DNA from: Methylocystis echinoides
Lineage (GTDB): Bacteria > Pseudomonadota > Alphaproteobacteria > Rhizobiales > Beijerinckiaceae
Assembly (NCBI RefSeq): GCF_040687965.1
Contig: NZ_CP156084.1
Coordinates: forward strand, 324,501 to 388,500
Length of the DNA stretch: 64,000 bases
Direction: 5' to 3'
Part shown: one piece after another, positions 35,135 through 44,120 of the stretch
Layout of the letters: each line of letters begins with the position of its first letter
Numbering within the stretch: the stretch's first letter is position 1
The notes under the pieces: model-generated
What the model saw: only the letters and a program-made list of their open reading frames with translations
Told to the model about the DNA's origin: nothing
The model's database searches: none
Position numbers and translations under genes: made by a program

Positions 35135-36489
35135 GACAGCGTCGCGCGCTCGAGCTGTTCCGGCGCGACGCAGCGCCATCCAAGTTCGTCTTGTATCCGG
35201 CGCCGCAGCGTATCGGCGGCTGTCGGCTCGCCATGCGTGACGAAGGTCATGCGCGGCGGATTAGTGAAATTGCGCAGCCAGCGCAGAATGCCGTCCGCGT
35301 CTGCATGCGCCGACAACATCGTTAAATTCTCGACCTCGGCGCGCACGGGCACATATTCGCCGTGAATCTTGACGCTGTCGGCGCCAGAGACCAGCGCCGC
35401 GCCGCGCGTGCCCGCCGCTTGAAAACCGGAGAAGAGGATCGTGTTGCGCGGGTCCGGGAGGCATTTCTTCAAGTGATGCAGCACGCGGCCCCCCGTCGCC
35501 ATTCCGCTCGCCGAAATGATCACCTTGGGCGTCTCGTCATCGTTGAGCGCCTTTGACTCCTCGACTGACTGAACATATTTCGCCACCGCGCAGGCGCGTC
35601 GCCGCTGCTCGTCCGAAAGCTTCTGGTCGTCGCCATAACGCACGAACAATTCGCTCGCCTCGGCCGCCATCGGACTATTCAGATAAATTGGCACATTGGC
35701 GAGGCGGCCCGACGCTTTCAGCTGCTCGAGATAATAAAGCAGCATCTGCGCGCGCCCCACCGCAAAGGCCGGAACGATCACCGTGCCCCCGCGGCGAATT
35801 GTCTTTTCAACGACGCTCCCGAGCGCCTCCTTGGGGTCGCGTCGATCATGCAGTCGATCGCCATAGGTCGACTCGACGATGAGATAGTGCGCGCCGTCGA
35901 TCGGCTCGGGATCGACGGTCAGCGGATCGTCGTAACGGCCGAGATCGCCCGAGAAGACGATCCGCCGGCCTCTCCAGTTCACTTCGAGCGAGGCGGCGCC
36001 GAGAATATGCCCGGCGCGATGCAGTCGCAAAACCGGGCCTTCCCGAAGATCGTGACTGTCGGCGAAGGAAAGCGAGGAAAACATCCGCAGCACGCGACGG
36101 GCGTCCTGCGAATCGTAGAGCGGCAAAGCGGGATGATGTTTCGAAAAGCCGCGGCGATTGGCGTATTCGGCGTCCTGCTCCTGCAGTCGCGCGCTGTCGG
36201 CGAGCAGGATTTTGCAGAGTTCACGCGTCGCCTTCGAGCAGTAGATGGGTCCATCGAAACCGTCGCGCGCCAGCGCCGGCAGATAGCCGGAATGGTCGAG
36301 ATGCGCATGCGTCAGCAGCACCGCCGCGATGGTCTTGGGTTTCACCGGGAAAGGCGCCCAATTGCGCAGGCGAAGATTTTTCAGGCCCTGAAACAGGCCG
36401 CAATCGACGAGAAGGCGCGTGTCCTGCCTTTCGAGCAGATAGCGGGAGCCGGTGACGGTTCCCGCCGCGCCGAGGAAATGAATTTGCAC
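35131..36489 (-). CDS. MBL-fold/beta-CASP RNA-processing protein
   Basis: A 452-residue protein of the COG1236 (YSH1/CPSF-like) group. The metal-binding motif HAHLDHSG lies near residue 61, with HRAGHILGAA and VFSGDLGRYDDPL as later motifs of the MBL domain. The beta-CASP insert (PAFAVGRAQMLLYYLEQL, IISASGMATGGRVLHHL) and the terminal MLSAHADADGIL and FVTHGE motifs complete it. Such proteins act as metal-dependent RNases in the cytosol; in bacteria the RNA targets are mostly unknown. ATG at 36489 gives the standard MQIHFLGAAGTVTGS. Confidence 0.92.
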   Translation of the reverse strand: MQIHFLGAAGTVTGSRYLLERQDTRLLVDCGLFQGLKNLRLRNWAPFPVKPKTIAAVLLTHAHLDHSGYLPALARDGFDGPIYCSKATRELCKILLADSARLQEQDAEYANRRGFSKHHPALPLYDSQDARRVLRMFSSLSFADSHDLREGPVLRLHRAGHILGAASLEVNWRGRRIVFSGDLGRYDDPLTVDPEPIDGAHYLIVESTYGDRLHDRRDPKEALGSVVEKTIRRGGTVIVPAFAVGRAQMLLYYLEQLKASGRLANVPIYLNSPMAAEASELFVRYGDDQKLSDEQRRRACAVAKYVQSVEESKALNDDETPKVIISASGMATGGRVLHHLKKCLPDPRNTILFSGFQAAGTRGAALVSGADSVKIHGEYVPVRAEVENLTMLSAHADADGILRWLRNFTNPPRMTFVTHGEPTAADTLRRRIQDELGWRCVAPEQLERATLS

Positions 36490-36539
36490 TGCGGACTCTC
36501 GCTGATGTTTGCGCCTCGGTCAGCGTAGCAGCGCGGACC

Positions 36540-37694
36540 TCAAAAGAGCAACGCGCCCGCCGCCGCCGCGCCCAGCAGGCAGAGGTCGTGCAGCGCCAGC
36601 GCCGCGCGCGATGGACGCGCGCCTTCATGCAAGAGACGCAGCGCCGCGACATTCACCGCGCCCCAGCCGAGACCGATCGCAATGAGTCCGAGCGTAACGC
36701 TCGCGATCGAAAGCCCCGCGTAAACCGCGCCCGCGCCGGCGACCATGACCGCAAGGCCGGCGGCGAGCGTCGGCGCTGTTGAGAACAGGCCGGGCAGAGA
36801 AGCTGCGAGCGCCGCGGGGCCGTACATCGAAAAGAGATGCCAGCCCATGGCTCCGCCGATGAAGGCGGGCGCCGCCGCACAGACGGCGAGCGTCAACGGC
36901 CCATGCAGCATCCCGGCCGACATGACGAACCAGGCCACCGCTCCGGCGAGCGTCGCGAGCGCGAAGCGGCGCGAAATCGGCGCAGGCGCGGGCGCCGCCG
37001 AGTCAGGCGCGACAACGTGCGGCATGCGTACGGCGAGGCCCAGCGCGACGACGTGCAGGCCGGCGGCCGCGAGCAGGGTCGCGCCGGGCTCGGGCGCCAA
37101 AGAGACGACAACAGGCGCCGCCAGCGCCGCGCCGGCGCCGCCGCCAAGCACAACGAGCCCGCCCCGCGCCGACCCCTGCGCGGCGATATGGCGGTAGAAC
37201 AGGGCGAAGCCCTGCGCCAGGCCGAGCCAGAAGGCGCCCAGACACAGTCCGAAGAAATTGGATTTGGCGATGGCGAAGGCTGAGAGCGCGCCGCCCGCGA
37301 CGCCGAGACTGGCGCCGAGACTGAAGGCCGCGCGCCGCCCAAAGGCGTCGACGAGCAGCGCTGCGGGAAAACTCGCAAGGGCGGCGCCGACGAGCAGTAG
37401 CGCGAAAGGCCAGCCGATGCGCTCCACGCTCGGCGCCATCAAGCGGCTCTGTTCGGGCAGCGCCGTGAGAACCAGCGCCTGCGCCAGCACCGCCAGGCCG
37501 AAGCCGAGCGCGAGAGTCAGCCGGTTGTCGGTGACGTTGGCGCGCGTGAGCGACGCCGGACAGGCGCAATAAAGCGCGCCGACGCGCATCGCCGCGTCGG
37601 AGCCGTCGTCGACTGACGAGGCGTCGCAACTCAGCTCGCTTGGAGGGCCTGCCAGGGTGACGACATCCGAGGCGCTGTTTTCGCGAAGGTTCAT
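36540..37694 (-). CDS. ccoA: CcoA-type MFS copper importer for cbb3 oxidase assembly
   Basis: A 384-residue MFS protein with about 12 helices and a polar 50-residue head. It carries two motifs known as the copper site of Rhodobacter capsulatus CcoA: M258-SAG-M262 and H286-LFS-M290, with 28 residues between the first Met and the His, the same separation as M233xxxM237 and H261xxxM265 in that protein. Its start overlaps the ccoS stop (ATGA), so it is translated with the ccoGHIS assembly genes. CcoA brings copper into the cytoplasm for the CuB centre of CcoN. The family name rests on motif and context, and both agree. Confidence 0.88.
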   Translation of the reverse strand: MNLRENSASDVVTLAGPPSELSCDASSVDDGSDAAMRVGALYCACPASLTRANVTDNRLTLALGFGLAVLAQALVLTALPEQSRLMAPSVERIGWPFALLLVGAALASFPAALLVDAFGRRAAFSLGASLGVAGGALSAFAIAKSNFFGLCLGAFWLGLAQGFALFYRHIAAQGSARGGLVVLGGGAGAALAAPVVVSLAPEPGATLLAAAGLHVVALGLAVRMPHVVAPDSAAPAPAPISRRFALATLAGAVAWFVMSAGMLHGPLTLAVCAAAPAFIGGAMGWHLFSMYGPAALAASLPGLFSTAPTLAAGLAVMVAGAGAVYAGLSIASVTLGLIAIGLGWGAVNVAALRLLHEGARPSRAALALHDLCLLGAAAAGALLF

Positions 37695-37849
37695 TTCTTC
37701 GCCTCGTCGACGTCGTCGTCCATCAGCACACGATGCGCGGCGCCGTCGAGATCGTCGAACTGGCCGCTGCGCAACGACCACATAAAAGCCGCGAGGGCTG
37801 CGAGGCCGAGAGCCAGGGCCAGCGGGATGAGGAAAAGCAGCACGGTCAT
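37691..37849 (-). CDS. ccoS: cbb3 oxidase maturation protein CcoS
   Basis: A 52-residue protein, MTVLLFLIPLALALGLAALA then AFMWSLRSGQFDDLDGAAHR and an acidic end. One membrane helix, the F-x-W-S-(L/V)-x-S-G-Q-F/Y-D-D-L-D-x-P/G-x-A/x-R signature and the small size are diagnostic of CcoS/FixS. It is required to insert heme and copper into CcoN. It overlaps ccoI (stop 37846-37848) and ccoA by four bases each. Confidence 0.95.
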   Translation of the reverse strand: MTVLLFLIPLALALGLAALAAFMWSLRSGQFDDLDGAAHRVLMDDDVDEAKK

Positions 37850-40125
37850 TCGGCTGGCCCGATGACAGGCTCCGGCGTCCCTTTCCGAACGCTATCCGCG
37901 AGCCGCCCGCTCGCGCGCGAAGCGAGGGAGGGCTCGAGCGGGGCCGCAGCCGCACGCCCGGCGCGCAAGGCGTTGAGCGTGACGAGAATGGAGGAGCCCG
38001 ACATCGCCGCCGCGGCGATCAGCGGCGTCAGCATGCCAGCCATGGCCAGCGGCACCGCGAAGACATTGTAGATGACCGACAGCGCCAGATTTTGCCGCAT
38101 CAGGCCGCGCGCCTTGTGGGCGATGTCGAGCGTCGTCAGAACCGGCGCGAGACGCTCGCCCAGAAAGACCGCGTCCGCTGCGGCCTGGGTGATTTGCGTG
38201 GCGTCGATTGGCGAGACGGAGACGTAAGCCGCGGCAAGCGCCGGCGCATCGTTCAATCCGTCGCCGACCATCAGCACTTTGCGCCCCTGCGCGCGGAGCG
38301 CCTCGAGCCGCGCCACCTTGTCGGCCGGCTTCAGCGCGCCCGCCCACGCCGAGACGTCGAGCGCCTGCGCAATTTTCTCCACAGCCGCGACGCGGTCGCC
38401 GGAGAGGATCTCAACGGCGAAGCCCCGCGCTTGCAACGCGGCGACCGTTTCGGCGGCGTCGCTGCGCAGGGCCTGCCGAATCTGGAACAGCGCGCGCCGG
38501 TCGCCATGCCGAAAGGCCACGAGCGACACGTCCGGATCGAGCGCGCCGAGCCGCGCCGCCTCCTGCTCGAGGCCACAGAAGCGCGGCGACCCGAGGCGCG
38601 CGTCTGCGCCCTCGACGAGGGCGCAGACGCCCTGCCCATGCTCCTCCCGCGCCTCCAGCGCCGCGCCGCTTGGCCGCTCATGCGCGACCGCGCGCGCCAG
38701 CGGGTGGCTGCTCGCTCGAGCGAGTTGCGCGGCGAGGTCCAGGAGTTCGACGTCCAATTCGCTGGCGTTGACGACGCGCGGCTCGGGCGCCGTCAGCGTG
38801 CCGGTCTTGTCGAAGACGATCGTATCGGCCTCGGCCAGCCGCTCTATGGCGTCGGCGCTGTTGAGCAGGACGCCGGCGCGAAACAGCGCGCCGCTCGCCA
38901 CGACCTGCACCGCCGGCACGGCCAGCGCCAGCGCGCAAGGACAGGTGATGATGAGCACGCAAATGGCGGTGACGAGCGCGTCGTGCAGACTCGCCCCGCG
39001 CCAGAGCCAGAACAATGCGGTCGACAGCGCCGCGACATGAACCATCGGCGCATAGAGCTGCGATACGCGGTCGGCGAGACGCACATAGCGCGAGCGGGCG
39101 CTTGTCGCCTTTTCCAGCAGACGCTCGATGTCGTCGAGCAGCGTGGCGCCGCTCGCCGCCGCCACGCGCAGCGCCAGCGCGCCGTCGTAATTCATGCTGC
39201 CGGCGTAGATCTGATCGCCGGCCGTGACGGCGCGGCGCGCGGTTTCGCCCGTAATGAGGCTTTCGTCGAGCTCGGAGGCGCCGCGCTCGATGACGCCGTC
39301 GACCGGCACGCGTTCGCCGGGGCGCGTCAAAACGAGATCGCCCGGCTGGATTTTGGCGAGCGGGGTGAGAGTTTCGGCGCCGTCGGGACCGAGGCGGCAG
39401 GCGAGCGGCGCGCGCAGGGCGGCGAGATTGGCGGCGACGGCGCGCGTCTTGCGGCGCATGGCGTGATCGAGGAAGCGGCCCAGCAGCAAGAAGGTGAGCA
39501 GCATGGTCGCGCTGTCGAAATAGGCGTGCTCGGCGTGCGTGAGGGTCTCATAGACGGACATGCCGAGCGCGAGCAGCACGCCGAGCGAGATGGGAACGTC
39601 CATATTGAGCCGACCGACGCGCAAGGCGGCGAACGCGCTCCTGAAGAAGGGCTGGCCCGCGAAGGCCGCCGCGGGCAACGCGATGAGCGCGGAGACGCCA
39701 TGGAACAGATCGCGCGTCGCAGGGTCGATGTCCCCGCCGCCCTCGCCGACCCAAATGCCCGCGGAAAGCATCATGATGTTCATGGCGGCGAAGCCGGCGA
39801 TGGCCAGGCAACGCAACAGCCAGCGTGAAGTCTCGATTTCGGCGCGTTCGCTCTCCGCCAATTCGAAAGGATGCAGCGTATAACCCATGCGCCGCAGGCG
39901 CTCGAAGGCCGTCGCAAGATCGAAGGAGTCGTCGCGCCATTCGAGCTGCAAACGGCGGTTCGTGTAATTCACCCGCACCCGCTCGAGGCCCGGCAGGTCA
40001 GAAAGGCCCTGCTCGATCTCGCCGATGCAGGCGGCGCAAGTCATGCCGTCGATCGCCGCCTCGAAACGCTGCGCGCCGTCCTCGCCTGTCGTGACGAGAG
40101 CCTCATAGTCGAATGCGACGGTCAT
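37846..40125 (-). CDS. ccoI: Copper-exporting P1B-type ATPase CcoI (FixI)
   Basis: A 759-residue P-type ATPase. An N-terminal heavy-metal domain has GMTCAAC (Cys30, Cys33). The membrane copper site CPC is in IITCPCALALAVP, the phosphorylation site in FDKTGTLT, and the hinge in VGDGLNDAPALA. Eight helices are expected. CcoI moves copper out of the cytoplasm for assembly of the cbb3 CuB centre, not for detoxification; its place between ccoH and ccoS supports this over CopA. GAGGGGG lies 5 bases before the ATG at 40125. Confidence 0.95.
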   Translation of the reverse strand: MTVAFDYEALVTTGEDGAQRFEAAIDGMTCAACIGEIEQGLSDLPGLERVRVNYTNRRLQLEWRDDSFDLATAFERLRRMGYTLHPFELAESERAEIETSRWLLRCLAIAGFAAMNIMMLSAGIWVGEGGGDIDPATRDLFHGVSALIALPAAAFAGQPFFRSAFAALRVGRLNMDVPISLGVLLALGMSVYETLTHAEHAYFDSATMLLTFLLLGRFLDHAMRRKTRAVAANLAALRAPLACRLGPDGAETLTPLAKIQPGDLVLTRPGERVPVDGVIERGASELDESLITGETARRAVTAGDQIYAGSMNYDGALALRVAAASGATLLDDIERLLEKATSARSRYVRLADRVSQLYAPMVHVAALSTALFWLWRGASLHDALVTAICVLIITCPCALALAVPAVQVVASGALFRAGVLLNSADAIERLAEADTIVFDKTGTLTAPEPRVVNASELDVELLDLAAQLARASSHPLARAVAHERPSGAALEAREEHGQGVCALVEGADARLGSPRFCGLEQEAARLGALDPDVSLVAFRHGDRRALFQIRQALRSDAAETVAALQARGFAVEILSGDRVAAVEKIAQALDVSAWAGALKPADKVARLEALRAQGRKVLMVGDGLNDAPALAAAYVSVSPIDATQITQAAADAVFLGERLAPVLTTLDIAHKARGLMRQNLALSVIYNVFAVPLAMAGMLTPLIAAAAMSGSSILVTLNALRAGRAAAAPLEPSLASRASGRLADSVRKGTPEPVIGPAE

Positions 40126-40147
40126 GCGAGCCCCCTCATGCGACGCC

Positions 40148-40690
40148 CTACTCCACGTCGATCCGATTCTTGGAGCGAAAGACCTCCTCGCCCCCGCGCG
40201 CCGCCGTGAGCACGAGGTCGCGCTGGCCCTTGGGCAAGGCCGCCTTGCCAGCATAGCGGCCGGGCGCGACGGGCGCGAGCCTCACGCGCACGTCCTTTGC
40301 AAGATCCGCGGGGGCGGCGAAAAGCGCGGTCATCTCCACGCCCGACACCTCCGCGCCCGCGCTGTCGCTCGCAATGACGCGAATCTCCGTCTCGCCGGCC
40401 GGAAGGCGCGCGAGCCGCACGTCGACCTTCCAGTCGCGCGCAGCCTGCTCGCGGGCCTGCGCGATCTCCCGATTATAAGCGAGACCGCGCTCATAAGGAT
40501 GCGGAGTCACCTCGCCCGAGAAGGTCTTCACGGCCTTGTAGATCATCACCCCGTCGACGACGAAGACGAAGAGAAAGAAGCCGACGATCATCGCCAGCAC
40601 CTTCATGCCGGTGAGCGGCTTGCCGCCGGCCTCATAGTCCGAGAAGCGATCGGGCTCGAACGGAGTTTTCTTGCTCATGACCAGGCTCAT
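40148..40690 (-). CDS. ccoH: cbb3 oxidase assembly protein CcoH (FixH)
   Basis: A 180-residue protein with one N-terminal helix (about 29-52, GMKVLAMIVGFFLFVFVVDG) and a periplasmic FixH domain. Conserved features are VDGVMIYKAVKTFSGEVTPH followed by PYERGLAYN. CcoH stays bound to the oxidase subunits during assembly. GAGG 7 bases before the ATG at 40690 supports that start; an ATG four codons later is possible. It lies 9 bases after ccoG. Confidence 0.92.
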   Translation of the reverse strand: MSLVMSKKTPFEPDRFSDYEAGGKPLTGMKVLAMIVGFFLFVFVVDGVMIYKAVKTFSGEVTPHPYERGLAYNREIAQAREQAARDWKVDVRLARLPAGETEIRVIASDSAGAEVSGVEMTALFAAPADLAKDVRVRLAPVAPGRYAGKAALPKGQRDLVLTAARGGEEVFRSKNRIDVE

Positions 40691-40699
40691 CGTCGGACC

Positions 40700-42151
40700 T
40701 CACGGCGAAATGAACACGTCCTTCACCTCGACCGCGGCGCCGTCGCCGGCGTCGGTCACGGTGAAGAGGACAGGGGCCTGTCCCTTGGCGGCGGCCGGGC
40801 CGTGGGTCGAGAGGAGAACGCGCGCTTCGCGGGTTTGATCCGGCCCGACGTCGATCACGACGTTGCCCCTGGCGTCCGGAGCCACGCCGACAACCTCCGT
40901 CTGCGCCCCGGCGACGCCAGAGACGGCGAGCGTGAACCGCCGAAATTCAGGCTTCTTATTGGAAAAGCGCAGCGTATAGCCGTTGCGCACGCCGCCGTCT
41001 TTGAGCCGCACCGCAAGGGGGTTGCGATCATGCAGCACGCTGACGTGCATGTCGCCGCGCGTGACGAGCGTCGCCGACATGAAGCCGCCGATCGCCAAAA
41101 TGAGCACGGCGTAGAAAAGGGTGCGCACGCGCAGCGGCTTGAAGACCGGCTGCTCGCCGCATCCGCGCCGCTTGAGGTTCATTTCCGTGTCATAGCCGAT
41201 AAGCCGCGGCGCGCGATGGATCTTCTCCATGATGGCGTCGCAGGCGTCGATGCAAAGGCCGCACTGGATGCAGCCGAGCTGGGCGCCCTTGCGAATATCG
41301 ACGCCCGTCGGACAGACCGCGACGCATTGCCCGCAATCGACGCAATCGCCTGAAGGCGCGCCAGCGGCGCGCGCGGCAGTCGCCTGTTTCAGCGACATGC
41401 GCGGCTCGCCACGGTCATAGCGATAGGTGACGTTCAGCGCATATTCGTCGGTGAGCGCGGCCTGAATGCGCGGCCAGGGACAGGCGTGCAGGCAGAGCTT
41501 CTCGCGCATCCAGCCGGCGAAGATATAGGTCGTGAAGGTGAGGATGCCGATCCACAGATAGGCTTCGCCGGCGCCCGGCTGGAAGGTCGCGAGTCGATAG
41601 ACGAGCGACGGGGCGTCGGCGAAATAGAGCACCCAGGCGCCGCCCGTCCACCAGGCGATGAGCAGCCAGACGAAATGCTTCGAGATTTTCTTACGGACTT
41701 TGTCGACGGTAAGCGGACCATTGTCGAGCTTCATGCGGTCGCGGGCGTCGCCTTCGATCCATCGCTCCGTCGTCATATAGAAATCGGTCCACACCGTCTG
41801 CGGACACATATAGCCGCACCAGATGCGGCCGGCGACGGCGTTCATGAGAAACAATGTCAGCGCCGCAAGGATGAGCAGCCCGGTGACGTAATAGACTTCC
41901 TGCGGCCAGATCTCGATGAAGAAGAAATAAAAGCGCCGATGCGGCAAGTCGACCAGCACCGCCTGGCTGGGCGCATTCGGGCCGCGGTCCCAGCGCACGA
42001 AAGGCAGAAAATAGTAGATCGCCAGCGTCGCGAATTGAATGCCCCATTTGATCCGGCGGAAATGTCCGTCGACCTTCTTGGGATAGATGCGATGCGCCGC
42101 TTCGACGAGGGGTTCGTCCAAGAGCGAGTGCTGTGTGTCTGCGCTGGACAT
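40700..42151 (-). CDS. ccoG: cbb3 oxidase accessory iron-sulfur protein CcoG (RdxA/FixG)
   Basis: A 483-residue membrane protein with about five helices and two ferredoxin-type [4Fe-4S] motifs: Cys270-Cys273-Cys276-Cys280 (CVDCGQCVAVCP) and Cys294-Cys297-Cys300-Cys304 (CIQCGLCIDACD). It also has the conserved GRIWCGYMCPQTVWTD and CPWPRIQ segments and a C-terminal Ig-like domain facing the periplasm. CcoG is a cytoplasmic-side Cu(II) reductase feeding Cu(I) to the cbb3 assembly line. It is separated from ccoP by 128 bases holding a dispersed hairpin, but is on the same strand. Confidence 0.95.
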   Translation of the reverse strand: MSSADTQHSLLDEPLVEAAHRIYPKKVDGHFRRIKWGIQFATLAIYYFLPFVRWDRGPNAPSQAVLVDLPHRRFYFFFIEIWPQEVYYVTGLLILAALTLFLMNAVAGRIWCGYMCPQTVWTDFYMTTERWIEGDARDRMKLDNGPLTVDKVRKKISKHFVWLLIAWWTGGAWVLYFADAPSLVYRLATFQPGAGEAYLWIGILTFTTYIFAGWMREKLCLHACPWPRIQAALTDEYALNVTYRYDRGEPRMSLKQATAARAAGAPSGDCVDCGQCVAVCPTGVDIRKGAQLGCIQCGLCIDACDAIMEKIHRAPRLIGYDTEMNLKRRGCGEQPVFKPLRVRTLFYAVLILAIGGFMSATLVTRGDMHVSVLHDRNPLAVRLKDGGVRNGYTLRFSNKKPEFRRFTLAVSGVAGAQTEVVGVAPDARGNVVIDVGPDQTREARVLLSTHGPAAAKGQAPVLFTVTDAGDGAAVEVKDVFISP

Positions 42152-42185
42152 TGTCTTCTACTGTTCCTTAGCTCCCCCACCCCAA

Positions 42186-42210
42186 CCCTCCCCCGCGTCG
42201 CGGGAGAGGG
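42186..42210. repeat. Intergenic hairpin between ccoP and ccoG
   Basis: CCCTCCCCCGC and GCGGGAGAGGG form an 11-base-pair arm with one mismatch around a 3-base loop. Its CCCTC/GAGAGGG arms match the palindromes at 20011 and 51865. Lying in the only sizable gap of the cco locus, it may lower read-through from ccoNOQP into ccoGHIS. Confidence 0.6.
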
Positions 42211-42279
42211 AGTCCATGCGGGCCTTTATCCAGAGCGCTCATCGCGCCGACGGGCAGGGAGGGGCCTCATGGCCGCCCC

Positions 42280-43170
42280 CTACTGCCCGCCGCCGAGCGA
42301 GTGCACATAGACGGCAAGCGCCTTGATTGTCGTGTCGTCGAGCCTGTCCTTCCAGGCCGGCATCACGGCGCCGCCGCCATTGGCGATACGGGCGACGACG
42401 GACGGCTTGTCGGAGCCGTAGAGCCACACCTGGTCATAAAGCGCCGGCGCCCCGAGCTCCGGATTGCCCTTGCCTTCGACGCCATGGCAGGCGGCGCAAT
42501 TCTCGGCGTAAAGCTTCTCGCCTTCCGCCGTCGGCGCGTCCGAATCCGGCGTCTCCGCATAGGTGCGCACATGGTCGGCGACGACGGAGATCTGCTCCGG
42601 CGTCAGAAGCCCGTCGCGGCCGAAGGCCGGCATGGCGGAGGCGCGCGTCGCCTTGTCGGCGTCCCAGCGCACGCCATGCTCGATCGTCTGCTGGATGTCG
42701 GAGAGCTTGCCGCCCCAGATCCAGTCGTCGTCGTTCAAATTGGCGTAGCCCTTGGCGCCCTGCCCGCCGGCGCCATGGCAGGAGGCGCAATTGGCGGCGA
42801 AAGCCACCTTGCCGACAGTGCGCGCCGCGGCGAGCAGGTCGGGGTCGGACTCGATCTTGTCGAGCGGCGCGTCCTTGATCTTGTCGAGCACGGGGCCGCG
42901 CAGAGTCTGCAGATCGGCGACCTCTGCCGCAACCTGATCGCGCGAATGCCACGCGGTGACGCCCTGCGTGCCGCCGGAGAACGTCGGCCAGGCGGGATAG
43001 ACGATCGTGTAGCCGACGCCCCAGACGATGGTGATCCAGAAGGTCCACACCCACCAGCGCGGCAGCGGCGTGTTCAATTCCTCGATGCCGTCCCACTCGT
43101 GGCCGGTCGTCGGCGTGCCGCTGACTTCGTCGATTTTAATCTTGCCTTTGTCAAACGTGTCCTCAGACAT
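42280..43170 (-). CDS. ccoP: cbb3-type cytochrome c oxidase diheme subunit III
   Basis: A 296-residue membrane-anchored diheme cytochrome c. One helix (about 38-60, WWVWTFWITIVWGVGYTIVY) precedes two c-type domains with heme sites C128-AS-CH132 and C225-AA-CH229. The distal Met ligands lie in SAMPAFG and AVMPAWK. It passes electrons from soluble cytochrome c to CcoO. The start overlaps the end of ccoQ by eight bases, so the subunits are translated together. Confidence 0.96.
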   Translation of the reverse strand: MSEDTFDKGKIKIDEVSGTPTTGHEWDGIEELNTPLPRWWVWTFWITIVWGVGYTIVYPAWPTFSGGTQGVTAWHSRDQVAAEVADLQTLRGPVLDKIKDAPLDKIESDPDLLAAARTVGKVAFAANCASCHGAGGQGAKGYANLNDDDWIWGGKLSDIQQTIEHGVRWDADKATRASAMPAFGRDGLLTPEQISVVADHVRTYAETPDSDAPTAEGEKLYAENCAACHGVEGKGNPELGAPALYDQVWLYGSDKPSVVARIANGGGAVMPAWKDRLDDTTIKALAVYVHSLGGGQ

Positions 43171-43348
43171 CGTCGTCCTCCCGAAGGGGAATTTGGGCGT
43201 CTTGCTCGAACTGCTTCCGCCGCGAGGGCCAGAAGGCGTAAGCGACGACGCCGAGAAAAATGAAGCCGAAGAAGATCAGGCCCCAGGAGGCTGCGAGCGC
43301 GCGCAGATACTCATAGGTCGATAAGGCTTCGGCCGCTGAGGCGTTCAT
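43163..43348 (-). CDS. ccoQ: cbb3 oxidase small subunit CcoQ
   Basis: A 61-residue single-helix protein: AASWGLIFFGFIFLGVVAYA followed by FWPSRRKQFEQDAQIPLRED. The helix then F-W-P-x-x-(K/R)-x-x-F and acidic tail are typical of CcoQ, which stabilises CcoP in the complex. It starts 4 bases after the ccoO stop. Confidence 0.93.
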   Translation of the reverse strand: MNASAAEALSTYEYLRALAASWGLIFFGFIFLGVVAYAFWPSRRKQFEQDAQIPLREDDDV

Positions 43349-43352
43349 GGGA

Positions 43353-44108
43353 TCACCTGATGTTGGCCTTGTCTTCGTAGAGCTTGAAATCCACGGAGAC
43401 GCCGAGGTGTTGCAGATAGGCGATGAGCGCGTCCTCTTCGGTCACGCCGCCCTTGGCGGGTGAATCGTTCAGGACGGCGTTCGGATAGCGCTTCTGCATC
43501 TCGGCCGCCGCCGCCGAGTCGGCGCCGTTCTGCGCCAGAAGATCGGCCTGCGCGTTCTCGATCTGCTCGTCGCTGTAGGGAACTCCCACGACGCGCAGGA
43601 GCCGCATCTGCTCGGCGAGATGCTCGGCCTTGAGCGGCGCCGAGGCCAGGAACGGATAGCCCGGCATGATCGAGGACGGCACAACCGACTGCGGGCTGCG
43701 CATATGATCGCGCTGCCAGTCGTTGGAATATTTGCCGCCGACGCGCGCAAGGTCCGGGCCGTTGCGCTTCGAGCCCCATTGGAACGGGTGGTCATACATG
43801 CTTTCGGCCGCGAGCGAATAATGGCCGTAGCGCTCGACCTCGTCGCGCAGCGGGCGGATCATCTGCGAATGGCAGGTGTAGCAGCCCTCGCGGACATAGA
43901 TGTTGCGGCCCGCAAGCTCGAGCGGCGTGTAGGGACGAACGCCCTCGACCTTCTCAATCGTGTTCTTCAGGTAGAAGAGCGGCACGATTTCGACGATGCC
44001 CCCGACCGACACGAGCAGCAGAATGCCGACGATGAGCAGGATCGAATTGGTTTCGAGGATTTTTTGGAACCCGCCGCCGGCGGGCGCGTGTTGAGAGGAT
44101 TGCGACAT
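43353..44108 (-). CDS. ccoO: cbb3-type cytochrome c oxidase monoheme subunit II
   Basis: A 251-residue protein with one N-terminal helix (about 22-46) and a monoheme domain: [18 protein letters not shown] contains C76-YT-CH80, and MPGYPFL gives the Met ligand. Other hallmarks are [20 protein letters not shown] and [18 protein letters not shown]. It receives electrons from CcoP and passes them to heme b of CcoN. It lies 12 bases after ccoN. Confidence 0.97.
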   Translation of the reverse strand: MSQSSQHAPAGGGFQKILETNSILLIVGILLLVSVGGIVEIVPLFYLKNTIEKVEGVRPYTPLELAGRNIYVREGCYTCHSQMIRPLRDEVERYGHYSLAAESMYDHPFQWGSKRNGPDLARVGGKYSNDWQRDHMRSPQSVVPSSIMPGYPFLASAPLKAEHLAEQMRLLRVVGVPYSDEQIENAQADLLAQNGADSAAAAEMQKRYPNAVLNDSPAKGGVTEEDALIAYLQHLGVSVDFKLYEDKANIR

Positions 44109-44120
44109 GGTTTCCTATCC

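Noticed and set aside
32816-35179. Minus-strand open frame of 787 codons opposite slt
   Set aside because: Antisense to a protein with a signal peptide and a complete GH23 domain; its own translation has no recognisable features.
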